The notes below the pieces were generated by a model. It searched no databases and was not told where the DNA came from. It worked only from the letters and a program-made list of their open reading frames with translations. From Emiliania huxleyi CCMP1516 (lineage: Eukaryota; Haptophyta; Isochrysidales; Noelaerhabdaceae), in assembly GCF_000372725.1 (NCBI RefSeq), contig NW_005201286.1:181012-245011 (forward strand): 64,000 nt of DNA, given 5' to 3'. The position numbers and the translations under genes were made by a program. Of this stretch, positions 19,479 through 29,403 are shown in pieces (positions within the stretch are counted from its first letter, which is position 1; the number at the start of each line of letters is the position of its first letter).

Positions 19479-20794
19479 ATGGACCTGTCCGCCCTCCCGC
19501 TCCCGCCCTCGCGGCTCGCTCTCCTCCACACAGCCGGGTACCGCAAGCGCAGCGACCTGGACGGCGTCATCGCGGCGACGCTCGCGCAAAAGATTGGCGG
19601 CACGGCGGCCGAGGCTGCGCGGCTGCTGGCCAACGTGCACTCGGGCGGCAGCAGCTCGGACGACCTGGGCGCAAACTACCTGCGCACCTCGGCTCGCACC
19701 GGCCTCGCGCTTCTGCAGGAGGAGCGCGCCGCCCAGAAGATTGTCACGCTCGTGCAGCCGCTCGACGAGCTTCTCGGCGGCGGCGTGCGGCCGGGCCAGC
19801 TCACCGAGGTTGCGGGCGTGCCCGGCGTGGGCAAGACGCAGATGGGGATGCAGCTGGCCGTCAACGCCGCCGTCCCTCACGCACTCGGCGGCGCCGGTGG
19901 CGAGACGGCCTACATCGACACGGAGGGCTCCTTCTCGGCGCAGCGGGTGCGCGAGATGGCGGAGGGGCTCGTGGGCTCGCTGTGGCAGAGCCTCGTGGCG
20001 TGCCGGCCCGAGGAGCGGGGCGCGCGGGAGGAGGCGTTGCGCGGCCTCACCTGCGAGGGCGTCCTCTCCGGCATCCACGTCTTTCGCTGCCACGACCTCG
20101 CCGAGCTGGTCGCCGCGGTCAAGGGTCTCTGCGCGTTTGCCGAGGGGCGCTCGTCGCGCGTGCGCCTGGTGGTGGTCGACTCGGTCGCGTTCCACTTCCG
20201 GCACGAGAACCTCCCCTTCGCGCGCCGGCTCCAGCTCCTCGGAACCGTCAGCCAGGCGCTCCTCGACTTTGCGCGCGCCGAGCGCGCCGCGGCGGTGCTG
20301 GTGAACCAGGTGACGACACCTCCCAGACACTGCCTAGACATTTCCCAGACACTGCCCAGACACTGCCCAGAGATTGCCTGGACGCCACCTAGACACTCCT
20401 CTCTTGCCAATCAGGTGACGACGAAGGTCAACGACGCGACCAACGACTCGTTCCTCGCGCCTGCGCTCGGCGAGTCGTGGGCAGACTGCCGCACCAAGCG
20501 CGTGCTCCTGGAGTGGCAAGGGTTCGACGGTGTGGTAGTGTATGATAGGCGCACACCTGCCACACCAAGCTGATGCTCGAGTGGCGGCAGCGCACCCGCG
20601 TCGCGCGCCTCTACAAGGGCGGCCCGCCCGGCTGCGTGCCTTACCAGGTCCTCACCGAAGGTGTGCGCAGGGCGGAGGGCGCAGCGGCGGCGGCGCCCGA
20701 GCCGGCCGCGGCGTCGCTCGCGCGGCAGCGGGACGAGCAGGCGGGCGCTTGGGCGGCGCAGGAGCCGAAGCGGCAGCACACAGGCGACTCGTGA
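19479..20794 (+). CDS. RAD51C: RAD51C-like DNA repair recombinase paralogue
   Basis: RecA-fold ATPase of the RAD51 family, acting in homologous recombination as part of RAD51-paralogue complexes. Spliced length 380 residues, close to the usual RAD51C size. Visible: N-terminal LPLPPSRLALLHTAGY (typical of RAD51C), linker PLDELLGGGV, Walker A GVPGVGKTQ, AYIDTEGSFSAQRV, IHVFRCHDLAELV, Walker B RLVVVDSVAFHFRH, and VNQVTTKV plus ALGESW near the end. Two GT-AG introns restore the fold: 20310-20414 and 20502-20569, the latter joining TKR to LMLEWRQRTRVARLYKGG. The first intron is built of CAGACACTGCC repeats and is bounded by the direct repeat CAGGTGACGAC. A basic EPKRQH tail could be a nuclear signal. 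The ATG at 19479 fits the family N-terminus. Confidence 0.9.
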
Positions 20795-22304
20795 GGCGGG
20801 AATCGGACGAGCGCCCAGTGGCAGCTCTCCCCTGTCCAGAGTCCACGCACCGCGCATGCACTTGACTCTTGAGGAGGCTTTCGGGTGGCTGGGGTGCACT
20901 TGCCCACGGCTTCTCTGGCTACTTCTGTCGGGTGACAATCGTACGTTCGCCTATCTTTGTCTGTGTCCGCCGCGGTGTAATCCTGAGAGACAGTGAGAGA
21001 CTTGTCGAGCGGAGGAGAGAAAAAAGACATATATACACGTATATCTAATATCATAATTGCGGATATCATAATATGCGGCCGACTGCACGCTAAAGGCTAC
21101 ACGCTCGCACACCACTTGCAGAGTGGCTCTCCCGGGCGCTCAGCCCACGGCGGAGGCACGCCAGGCCCCGGGCAGCCGGCCGTCACTCGCCTAAGCGCCT
21201 AAGCGGCCTAAGCGGGGGGGTGCTTAGGGTGCTTAGGCGCTTAGGCGGCCCTTGCGAGCGTGGCGGCGTGGTGGTATCGTAATACAAGTGACTCCGATGA
21301 CACACATGATGCTCTTGCTAGTGTCATTGCTCAGAGAGCAGCCTCACCGCGTCGAAAGTCTACCACTGGCCCTGGTCGCACACCGCCGCTGAGCTGTGAT
21401 GATGCCCACAGCACCAGCAGCAAAGGCGGGCGGGCCGACCCCGCGGCCATCGCCGCCGCTGCCGCCTCCTCCGCCGCCGGCGCCGCCCCCTCTGCCGTCG
21501 CCGTCACCTTGGGCTGCATCACCCGCGCCGCCGCCGCGCACCGGCTCGTGCTCATTCAAAGGCGCCTCGAGTTGCAGGCCAGCGGCGCTGACGTTGTCGT
21601 GGTCGGGCTGCCCAACGTCGGCGCGGGAGGGAGGGGGCAACGCCGTTATGAAGAGCGCGAGAGCGAGCGCCGACGGCCCAGATTCTGAGCAGCAGCCCGC
21701 CTGGTCATGGGCCACTTGCCTACGTGCGTCCAGCTTCCACTATAGGACGAACGTCGAAGTTTGCTCTCCGACGCCGTGCCGAGCGAAACCTTTTCCTTCG
21801 AAGCCCGGCGACGTAGCCGGGCGAGCGGAATAGGGCAGCCCTAGAGAGCACCTTGAGGCCATTCAATAGAGCCCGTACTATAGTCGAGAGTCGATCGCCG
21901 GCCCGCGCAGTGCTGCTCTGACCGCTCCGCCGGGCCGCCTCCGGGCCGCCGCGGCGGAGACGTGCACATAGGCAAGTTGGTATTTTCATATATGAACTTC
22001 AAAATAGTATTGGCTAGTCTAATTCTACTCATCACAACTCGCCAGGAACACCCACACACTATAGGGTCATTGTGTAGCCCTGCTTAGAAGGAAAAGGTTT
22101 TCTGCAAGGTCCGTATGCCTTACCGTGTAGTCGGCCATGCCTGTACGGGTGCATTTATAATTTATATGGTTTACATGTGGTGCTGAAGCGTGAAGTGAGT
22201 GTGAACACGAATGGCGTATGGGCTGAGAGCAACGAGCTGAGAGCGGCGACATGTGATGCTGAAACACACAGTCACAGACTCAACACAGAGCCGGTGTGCG
22301 CGGT
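20795..22304. other. Intergenic, hairpin at 21190-21246, no gene recognised
   Basis: Includes an AT-rich patch with small palindromes (21030-21080), the CCTAAGC hairpin, and open frames without domains around 21396-21833. Nothing here can be assigned. Confidence 0.45.
21190..21246. repeat. CCTAAGC/GCTTAGG inverted repeat
   Basis: Three CCTAAGCG-type units are followed by a G7 run and three GCTTAGG units, so the two halves can fold into a long GC-rich hairpin. Confidence 0.8.
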
Positions 22305-24279
22305 TCACAGCGGGCCCGAAATGCCCTGCCGGTACCCCTGCGCGACCAGCGCATGCGCTGAGCGGTGCGCCCTGCCCCTCGCCCACCAGAGTGCAAGGCA
22401 GCAGAGGAGTCCGCCGCATACCGCTGCCGGCCCGCCGCCGCCCACCGCCGCCCAACCCTCCGGCGCGGCTGCCTCGCCGGCGGCGGAGAAGGCGGTAAAG
22501 GCGGGCTCCGCGCCGGGCTGCGGCTTCAAGCTAGGGACGATGAGGCGGTCGATCGCGTTGTGGTACCTACGCGGTGCTCTCGCAGGTGGGGAGGAGAGGC
22601 GCGGCTGCAGCGTGGGGAGGAGAGGCGCGCGCATGTACGGCTTGTACGACTCGCCTGCAGGAAGGTTCCGAGAGGGTTCAGATAAGGTTCAGAGAGGGTT
22701 CAGAGAGGGTTCAGAGAGGGTTCAGAGAGGGTTCAGAGAGGGTTCAGAGAGGGTTCAGAGAGGGGTCCCAAGAAGGGGCGATGTGCCCTGCTCACGCCAC
22801 TCGCCTCCAAAGAGGTAGAAGGCGCCGCCCGACGGGTCGCGGACAACGCCTTGCCGGTAGCGGTGAGTCGGCGAGCTCGGCGTGCTCACGCGGCGCCAGC
22901 CTCCTCCCGCGTACACCCACGCGTCGCCGTAGCACGTGCACCTGCGGCAGGCCGACTCGCGCACTGACTCTCGCGCCCCCGACTCTCGCGCCCCCGGACC
23001 TCCCTTTCCGCAACCCTCGGCTCGGACAACCTCGGTCAATCTCGGTCAATCTGAGTCAATCTGAGTCAATCTGAGTCAATCTGAGTCAATCTCGGTCAGT
23101 CTCGCGAGCCGCACCCAGGCGTGCAGTGTGCTCCGCCGTACAGAAGCAGGCTGTCGGGCGGCGCCGCGACGAGGGAGGCGTGCGATCGGGCAGCCGGCGC
23201 AAGCGGCACGGGCCCGTGGCCCAGCCCGCTCTGCGTGAGAAGCGACCAGCGCCGCGTCGTCGCGTCAAAGTGCCACAAGTCGTCGAGCGGGGTGGGCGGG
23301 GAGCGGCTGCCCGGCTTGCCGCGCCGCGTGCCGCCGAAGACGAAGAAGCCGCGCCCGTCCGGCGCCGCGCCTACCGCCACTCCCTCGCGTGACGGCGTCG
23401 CGTCGCGAGGCGGAGAGGGCGCGGCGGGGAGGGCGCGCGCTTGCGGCGGCGGCGTGGCGCGTGCCCGGGTGCTGCCCTCCTGCGGATGCGACCGCCGCCG
23501 CGTCGTCCACCTGCCATGGTAGTGATCGAGATCAATTGGACGACGATCGGATGAGATGACCCACCAGACCTTGCGAGCTCCAGGCCGCACCTTTGTCCAC
23601 GCACGGGCGGCGAAGGAGAAGCGCCACGTGTCGTCGCGTTCGAGCCCGCCGTAGACGTACATCGCGTCGCCTGCGGCAGGCGGCTGGCTCTGAGGGAGGG
23701 AGGGAGGGAGGGAGGGAGAGAGGGAGGGAGGGAGGGAGGGAGAGAGAGAGACAGAGAGAGAGAGAGACAGAGAGACAGAGAGACAGAGAGCGGTGGCGTC
23801 GCGCCGACGAGGGCGGCCACATGCAGCGCGCGCTTCGGCGGCGCCCTGCCGACCGGCGTGACGGACGACCACGTGAAGCTACTCAGGTCGAGCCGCCAGA
23901 GCTCCGAGTTCCACGCCTTGAAGACATAATTGTGCAGCGAGTGCTTGTGCCCGCCGTCGTCGCCGCCGTACATGTAGAGGCCGCCGTCAAATACGACGGC
24001 GGAGGCAGAGTAGCGCGCCGACGGCGCACCGTGCCGTTCGCCGCGGTGCACCTGCCGCCACGCGCCGCGCGACACCTCAAACACCCACGCGTCGGACAGC
24101 CATGCCGGCTGGCGGATGTCGTGGTTGTAAAAGTAGCCGTGCGTTACGACGATGCGGCCTTCGTGCCACACGACGCACGCCGAGTAACGCACCGACGGGT
24201 GCGTTGAGTCGCCGATCATCGGGCGGTGCTCGGGCAACACCACGTCCCAGGCGGCAAGAGTCGTGGCGTTGTCGGGCAT
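22305..24279 (-). CDS. Kelch-repeat protein with C-terminal membrane segment
   Basis: Six exons placed by hand: 24279-23805, 23670-23570, 23479-23115, 22941-22805, 22654-22633 and 22566-22305, giving 453 residues in one frame. Kelch blades are seen as LYMYGGDDGG, MYVYGGLERDDTW, FFVFGGTRRG, LLLYGGAHC and FYLFGGESYKPY, each with the following Trp. This is a beta-propeller that binds protein partners. The last exon ends with a hydrophobic stretch (VCGGLLCCLALWW) followed by Arg, probably a membrane anchor. Three introns are GC-AG and two GT-AG. Two contain tandem repeats: GTTCAGAGAGGG units at 22680-22765, and TCTGAGTCAA units at 23035-23100. Exon 5 is only 22 nt. An upstream in-frame ATG at 24429 is possible, but MPDNATTLAAWDVV fits better. 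Confidence 0.8.
22680..22765. repeat. 12-bp tandem repeat inside kelch intron 4
   Basis: About seven copies of GTTCAGAGAGGG, lying wholly within the GC-AG intron at 22655-22804. Confidence 0.9.
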
Positions 24280-25008
24280 TGGGAGGCCACAGAAGAAAAG
24301 AATTCGCGGGCCACGCGGCACGGGACTGGCGCGCACTGGCACTAACACGAATAAAAGAATGGGGATATTTTCGTCGTGCCACTTAAACTCCCTGTGTGGT
24401 GGCGGCGTGCCGTCCTCCCATGCTCCCATCCCTCCCTTGCGGTCTGTTTTCTTTCTTTCTTCCCTCTTTTGCGAGGGAGTTGTGTGTTAAATTCTTTTCA
24501 TATGGAAGTGTGTTGTGAGTGGGGTGAGCCTACACGAACGAGCAGTACCACTGCGCCGCGCCGTTTCTCGAATTTGTATCGGGCGCCGGCTTTGATTGCT
24601 TTGTCCGACAGTCGCAAGTTGTGCCACAGCTGCGGCTATCTCGCCTGGCGCATGCGACCTCGATGCGCGGCGCTGCAGGCGCTAGCGGCGGCATCGCTGG
24701 GAACAGTCTACGCCGCTGCGGAGTGCGGGGAGCTAGGCCGAGCCCACGGCCTCCGCCTCGACTTCCTGAACTCGGAGGCGGGCGATGACATCAACAATTT
24801 GGGTCGCGGCGCTCCCCGCAGTGCTCCCCCCTGCCATTCTGTCCACCCGCGCGGGCCGGCTCGCACAAGCCACGCAGTGACGACCCGCTTGCCGTGCCAG
24901 GCGGCTTTCCCGGCGGGCTTGCTTATGGCGACTGCACGGTGCTCCACCCCCTCACCGCGAAACGCTAGCGGAGCGGCTACAATCGTCGGCCCCCAGCGAC
25001 CCGCAGCG

Positions 25009-25712
25009 ATGGATGCCGCCGCCCCCCCGCCCCCTGCGGCTGACGCGCCGATGCACGACCGGCCTCCGTCGGATGGCTCTCCGGCCTCTCCGGCCGCTGA
25101 CGCGGCCGCCCATGCTGCTGCCGATCCGGTCCCTCTCACGCTCAGCGATATCCGCACAAGCTACGACAACTTTGAGGTCGCCGGCTTTGGCCAGGTGCAG
25201 CGACCACCTGCTTGCCTCCATGTTCACGCTTCGCGCCCCTCCCCCCCTCTGACACCGCCGTATGACCTTAGGTGAGGGGCACGACTACCCGCCTGGAAGG
25301 CGCTCTCATCAGCAAGTCACCCAGGCACCAACTCCTGGGCGTTTACGCTTGACTACGAAACCATGCAGTGGATGCAGCTCGATCAAAACGGCGACGCCAA
25401 CAGCTGGTCCCTGGGCGAGTTCCTCGCCCAGGATGAGGTGCGAGTCATGATGCTCGACCCAGCGTGCACCAAGTCGCTCACATTCCGTGAGTTCGTCAAC
25501 GGGCCGATCATCTCTCCAAGTCGACTGCGATCTCGGACTCCGACAACTGGACCGGTGCACCAGCCGCGGAGGACGATGGCTCCCTCGACGACATCCCTTC
25601 ATCGACGGACGCCTTCACCGCCGCCGGCCCTGGGCCATCCAGCGCGGCCTCCGACGGCCTGCACGTGATCGAGCGGGTACAGAAACGGTGGCTGCCGCAG
25701 CTCACACCCTAA
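25009..25712 (+). CDS. EF-hand-like calcium-binding protein, frame partly unresolved
   Basis: Starts MDAAAPPPPAADAP and runs to VAGFG. A GC-AG intron (25190-25324) then joins it to TNSWAFTLDYETMQWMQ. The EF-hand loop is in LDQNGDANSWSLGEFL, followed by a weaker second one (MLDPACTKSLTFREFV). A third segment (ISDSDNWTGAPAAEDDGSL to LPQLTP, stop at 25710) is clearly protein-like but lies one base out of frame after about 25510, so there is either a short intron I cannot place, a frameshift, or a base error. The frame extends upstream to 24502 (MEVCCEWGEPTRTS), but that part has no domain. Likely a small cytosolic calcium sensor. Confidence 0.5.
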
Positions 25713-26207
25713 TCGATCTGCCTTAGGCACGGAGCCAACGGAGCCATCGCGCATGCCCGCATCGCGTGCGGCTCCGAGGTCTCCCGCCGAGACCGGCTCG
25801 GCGCGGCGCGTGGCCGCACGCCGCCGTTGAAAAGGCGAGATAGGACCGAGGGGAGAGCGCCGGCCACATCGAGCGAGCGCTGACGTGTAAGGTGTCTGTG
25901 CTGCTCCGGTGTGTGTGGGATTCTGCCTCCCCCCCCATCTGTGCGGCGAGTTGTTTGCGGCGCGATGCCCGATCGTGCGCGATAGCCTCCCATTGTGCGT
26001 GGTGTGTCGGTGTGTCGGGGTCGTCCGGAGCGCGTGTGGCGGCGCCGTTGCATGCAGCGACTGCTCCACGTGCCACGACTGCTTTGACTGACGTGACTGA
26101 CTGATGAGTGCCACGACTGCTTTGACTGACGTGACTGACTGATGAGACATGAGTGCTGATGGATGATCTCCGACAACCCAAAACCAAAATGCCTGAGCCC
26201 TGGTGTC
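25713..26207. other. Intergenic with short tandem repeat
   Basis: No gene. A 37-bp unit built on GAGTGCCACGACTGCTTTGACTGACGTGACTGACTGAT-like sequence is repeated at about 26070-26145. Confidence 0.5.
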
Positions 26208-26445
26208 GAGGTGTCGAGGCCCGGTGTCGAGGGTGTCGAGCTGCTGTCGAGGGATAGAGGTGTCGAGAGGCCTGTCGAGGCCTGTCGAGGCCTGTCGAGG
26301 CCTGTCGAGGCTGGGACCAAGCTTGTCCGTGTCGAGGGGTGTCGAGGGGTGTCGAGGGTGTCGAGGGTGTCGAGGGTGTCGAGGGTGTCGAGCAGGTGTC
26401 GAGTGTTGTCAAGGGGTTTTGCGTCTAAGGTGTCGAGGTGTCCAA
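26208..26445. repeat. GTGTCGAG minisatellite, left block
   Basis: Tandem variants of GTGTCGAGG and CCTGTCGAGG. A 25-bp tag with GGGACCAAGCTTGTCCGTGT (about 26311-26335) recurs inverted at about 27251-27276. Confidence 0.9.
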
Positions 26446-26458
26446 GGTGGCAGGATGC

Positions 26459-27103
26459 AGTTGCAGCCCATCAACAAAACTTGGGCAGCAGTTGCAAAGC
26501 TGTTTCATCCCTTAGTTGCAGCCTCAGTTGCACCCTGTTGATGTAGCACAACCTGAGCACAACCAGTATACTCTCTGTGGACATTTGAGGACATCAAGTG
26601 CCGGGAGTCATTGCCACTGTGCACAAAGGTGCTGTGCAGGCGCAGCACCGCAGCAGCGTCGCCGCTGCAGCAGCGTCGCCCCTGCAGCGTCACCGGCGCA
26701 CAAAGCGCAACTGACCACAGCGCTCATATGGCACAAGGCTGGTGCCATGAGTCAGTGGACATTGCCACTGCACAAGGTGCTGTCCAGCAGCTAAGGGCTG
26801 CCAGTACCCCATCGCAGCAGCGTCGCCGCCGCTGCAGCGTCGCCGTTGCAGCCGAGCGTCGCCAGTGCACAAAGCGCAATGGACCACAGGTCTGCACTCA
26901 TGGCACAAGCTCACTGGTGTGAGGATTCATTGCCACTGTACAAGGTGCTGTGCAGCACCTGAGGGCTACCTGAGTACTGCCATGTTTGCTGCATCAACAG
27001 GGGTGCAACTGAGCTGCAACTTGAGCTAGAACTTGAGAGGCTGCAACTCAGGGATGAAAGTACTGCCAGCCAAGTTTGATTGCTGCTGCAACCCTGATTT
27101 CTA
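26459..27103. mobile_element. Inverted-repeat element within minisatellite, superfamily unknown
   Basis: Imperfect terminal inverted repeats of about 90-125 bp: the left end (26459-26550, with CAGTTGCACCCTGTTGATG) matches the reverse complement of the right end (about 26985-27103, with CATCAACAGGGGTGCAACTG). The interior holds three degenerate copies of an about 160-bp unit starting ATTGCCACTG (26608, 26761, 26929). No coding capacity. Minisatellite of the same orientation lies on both sides, as expected if an element inserted into the array; no clean target duplication was found. Confidence 0.5.
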
Positions 27104-27147
27104 ACTCTGACTCCAATGGGTCTACATCTCTGCTGTGTTAGGATCAT

Positions 27148-27375
27148 CAGAGGTGTCGAGCGGTGTCGAGCGGTGTCGAGCGGTGTCGAGCGGTGTCGAG
27201 CGGTGTCGAGGGGTGTCGAGGGGTGTCGAGGTGTCGAGTTTGGCACCTTGACACGGACGAGCTTGGTCCCAGCCTAGATGGTGTCGAGGGGTGTCGAGGG
27301 GTGTCGAGTTGGTCGAGTTGGCATGGGGTGTCGAGGTGTCGAGTCAGTGTCGAGGTTTGGTGTCGAGGTGTCGCG
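27148..27375. repeat. GTGTCGAG minisatellite, right block
   Basis: Units of GGTGTCGAGC and GGTGTCGAGGG, the same strand sense as the left block, ending about 200 bp before the RCC1 gene. Confidence 0.9.
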
Positions 27376-27578
27376 GCCAGGGCTCAGCAAAATGCAAATG
27401 CGGAGTGGCCCACTTTGGCGTGCAGATCCTGCGTCTCTCACTGCCCGAACAACAGAGACGGGTACTTGTAGTATAGTAGGGTGAGAATTATGAAAAACGC
27501 CGGAATTCGGACGAGTACTCTCGCCTGCACAAATCCGCCGCAGGTCCCACACTAGGCCCAGAAAAATTCTTTCTCGCG

Positions 27579-28997
27579 ATGTCCACCCCACCGCGCCGCC
27601 GCTCGCGCCGCCTCGCCCCCGCCACCTCCGCCGCGCCCCCGCCAAGTACGCCGCCGCCCGCCCGCCTCCTCGACCTCCCCAGGGAGCTCCTCGTGCGCGC
27701 CCTCTCCCGCTGCGACCCCGCCGGCATCGCTCGCGTCGCGGCCGTCTCGCTGCTCTTCCACGCCTCGCTTGCGGTGGAGGCCATCCGCTTGTGGGCGCAA
27801 GAGCGCGGCTTCGAGCTGCCGGCGCAGCCAGAGGGCGAGAGCTGCGCCGTGCGGTGGCTGTGCTTTGCTGCGCTGCTGCGCGAGGCCAACCTGCTGGCGA
27901 GGGTGGCGGCGGGCGAACGGCACAGTGTCTTCATCGACGGCGAGGGGCGGCTCTCGTCGTGCGGCTCGGAACCGGAGGGCGAGGAGGAAGAGGAGGACGA
28001 AGAGGAGGTATTTCAAGGCCTTCTCGGCCATGGCGAGGGCGTGACGCGGCTCAATACGCCGACCCGCCTCCCTTCTCCGCTGGGCGGCGAGCGTGCCGTG
28101 AGCGTGTCGGCGGGACGCAAACACAGCCTCGCAATCACCGCCGACGGCGCTGTCTTGAGCTGGGGCGATGGAGAGTTTGGCAAGAAGGTGGAGGCCTTTG
28201 CTGGGCGGCGCGTCGTCGCTGTGTCGGCTGGAGCCGATCACAACCTCGCCCTCACCGCCGACGGCTCTGTCTGGAGCTGGGGCTGGGGAAGTTTTGGCGC
28301 GCTGGGCCACGGCGACGAGCAGAACCAGCTGCAGCCGAAGAAGGTTGAGGCCTTGGCTGGCCAGCGCGTCGTCGCTGTGTCGGCTGGAGTGGGCATCAAC
28401 CTCGCTCTCACCGCCGACGGCAGCGTCTGGAGCTGGGGCGATGGAGGCTTTGGCGAGCTGGGCCACGGCGACCGGCAGAGCCAGCTGCTGCCCAAGAAGA
28501 TCGAAGCCTTTGCTGGCCGGCGCGTTGTCGCTGTGTCGGCTGGAGCAGCCCACAGCCTCGCCCTCACCGCCGATGGCGCTGTCTGGAGCTGGGGCGCTGG
28601 AGAGGATGGCCAGCTGGGCCACAGCGACGAGCAGGACCAGCTGCTGCCAAAGAAGGTCGAGGCCTTTGCTGACCAGCGCGTCATCGCTGTGTCGGCTGGA
28701 GGCAGCCACAGCCTCGCCCTCACCGCCGACGGAGCTGTCTGGAGCTGGGGCGAGGGAGCCTTTGGCCAGCTGGGCCACGACGACGAGCAGAACCAGCTGC
28801 TGCCGAAGAAAGTCGAGGCCTTTGCTGGCGAGCGCGTCGTCGCTGTGTCGGCTGGACCCTGCCACAGCCTCGCCCTCGCCGCCGACGGCGCCGTCTGGAG
28901 CTGGGGTGATGGCGAGACCGGCTGCCTAGGGCACGGAGAGGACCTGTCGAACCAGCTGCTGCCCAAGAAGATCGAGGCGTGGGGCCTGGGGCGGTGA
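27579..28997 (+). CDS. F-box plus RCC1-repeat protein, paralogue 1
   Basis: 472 residues, intronless. Residues about 29-60 form an F-box (LLDLPRELLVRALSRCDPAG), the SKP1-binding module of ubiquitin-ligase adaptors. Residues about 105-465 are RCC1 blades, each a 50-residue unit of the form VVAVSAGAAHSLALTADGAVWSWG...GQLGHGDEQ.QLLPKKVEAFAGQR, giving a seven-bladed propeller. The first blade carries an acidic insertion (EGEEEEEDEEE). This combination suggests a substrate receptor; the substrate is unknown. The start MSTPPRRRSRRLAP is shared with the paralogues at 31358 and 63547. The 3' flank (GGAAGCCGGAACGGAGCGGG) is also shared with the 31358 gene, so the duplicated unit included the 3' UTR. 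Confidence 0.85.
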   Translation: MSTPPRRRSRRLAPATSAAPPPSTPPPARLLDLPRELLVRALSRCDPAGIARVAAVSLLFHASLAVEAIRLWAQERGFELPAQPEGESCAVRWLCFAALLREANLLARVAAGERHSVFIDGEGRLSSCGSEPEGEEEEEDEEEVFQGLLGHGEGVTRLNTPTRLPSPLGGERAVSVSAGRKHSLAITADGAVLSWGDGEFGKKVEAFAGRRVVAVSAGADHNLALTADGSVWSWGWGSFGALGHGDEQNQLQPKKVEALAGQRVVAVSAGVGINLALTADGSVWSWGDGGFGELGHGDRQSQLLPKKIEAFAGRRVVAVSAGAAHSLALTADGAVWSWGAGEDGQLGHSDEQDQLLPKKVEAFADQRVIAVSAGGSHSLALTADGAVWSWGEGAFGQLGHDDEQNQLLPKKVEAFAGERVVAVSAGPCHSLALAADGAVWSWGDGETGCLGHGEDLSNQLLPKKIEAWGLGR

Positions 28998-29403
28998 GCG
29001 ATGGGGGGGGCGGAAGCCGGAACGGAGCGGGTCTTTAATGAGCCTGTGAGTCTGTGAGCCTGTGCCCTGACTTGGCACTTGGGGGTATGAGGAGAAGGAC
29101 ATTTGCGTGCAGGCGGCGCGGGCGGCTCGCGTCGTCGAGGCTCGAGCGGACGCGCTTTTTCGCGGTGTACAATTTCCAAAAAAAAAACGCGGGATGGCGG
29201 TGAAACCGCAAACCCAGTGCGTGCGTGCGGGGGGCGGGGCGTGGTGACTGGAGCGGTGACTCATATGAACCCCCCCCCCCCACACACACACACACACCAC
29301 CGCGGGGTATGGCCATGCAGCGCGCTGGGGGCGGCGCGGGACCAGCTCCTCTCTTTCCGGTGGGTGGGTGGGTGGTGGGGGGGGGGGCAAGGGGGTTCAT
29401 TAT
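28998..29403. other. Convergent intergenic region with homopolymer runs
   Basis: 3' flanks of the RCC1 gene and of the minus-strand LRR gene. Contains a C-run followed by (CA)n at 29271-29297 and G-runs at about 29364-29390. Confidence 0.7.

Noticed and set aside
22667-23100. Regular short repeats that might suggest a CRISPR-like array
   Set aside because: Repeats are direct, contiguous 10-12 bp minisatellites without spacers and lie in spliced introns of a eukaryotic gene.
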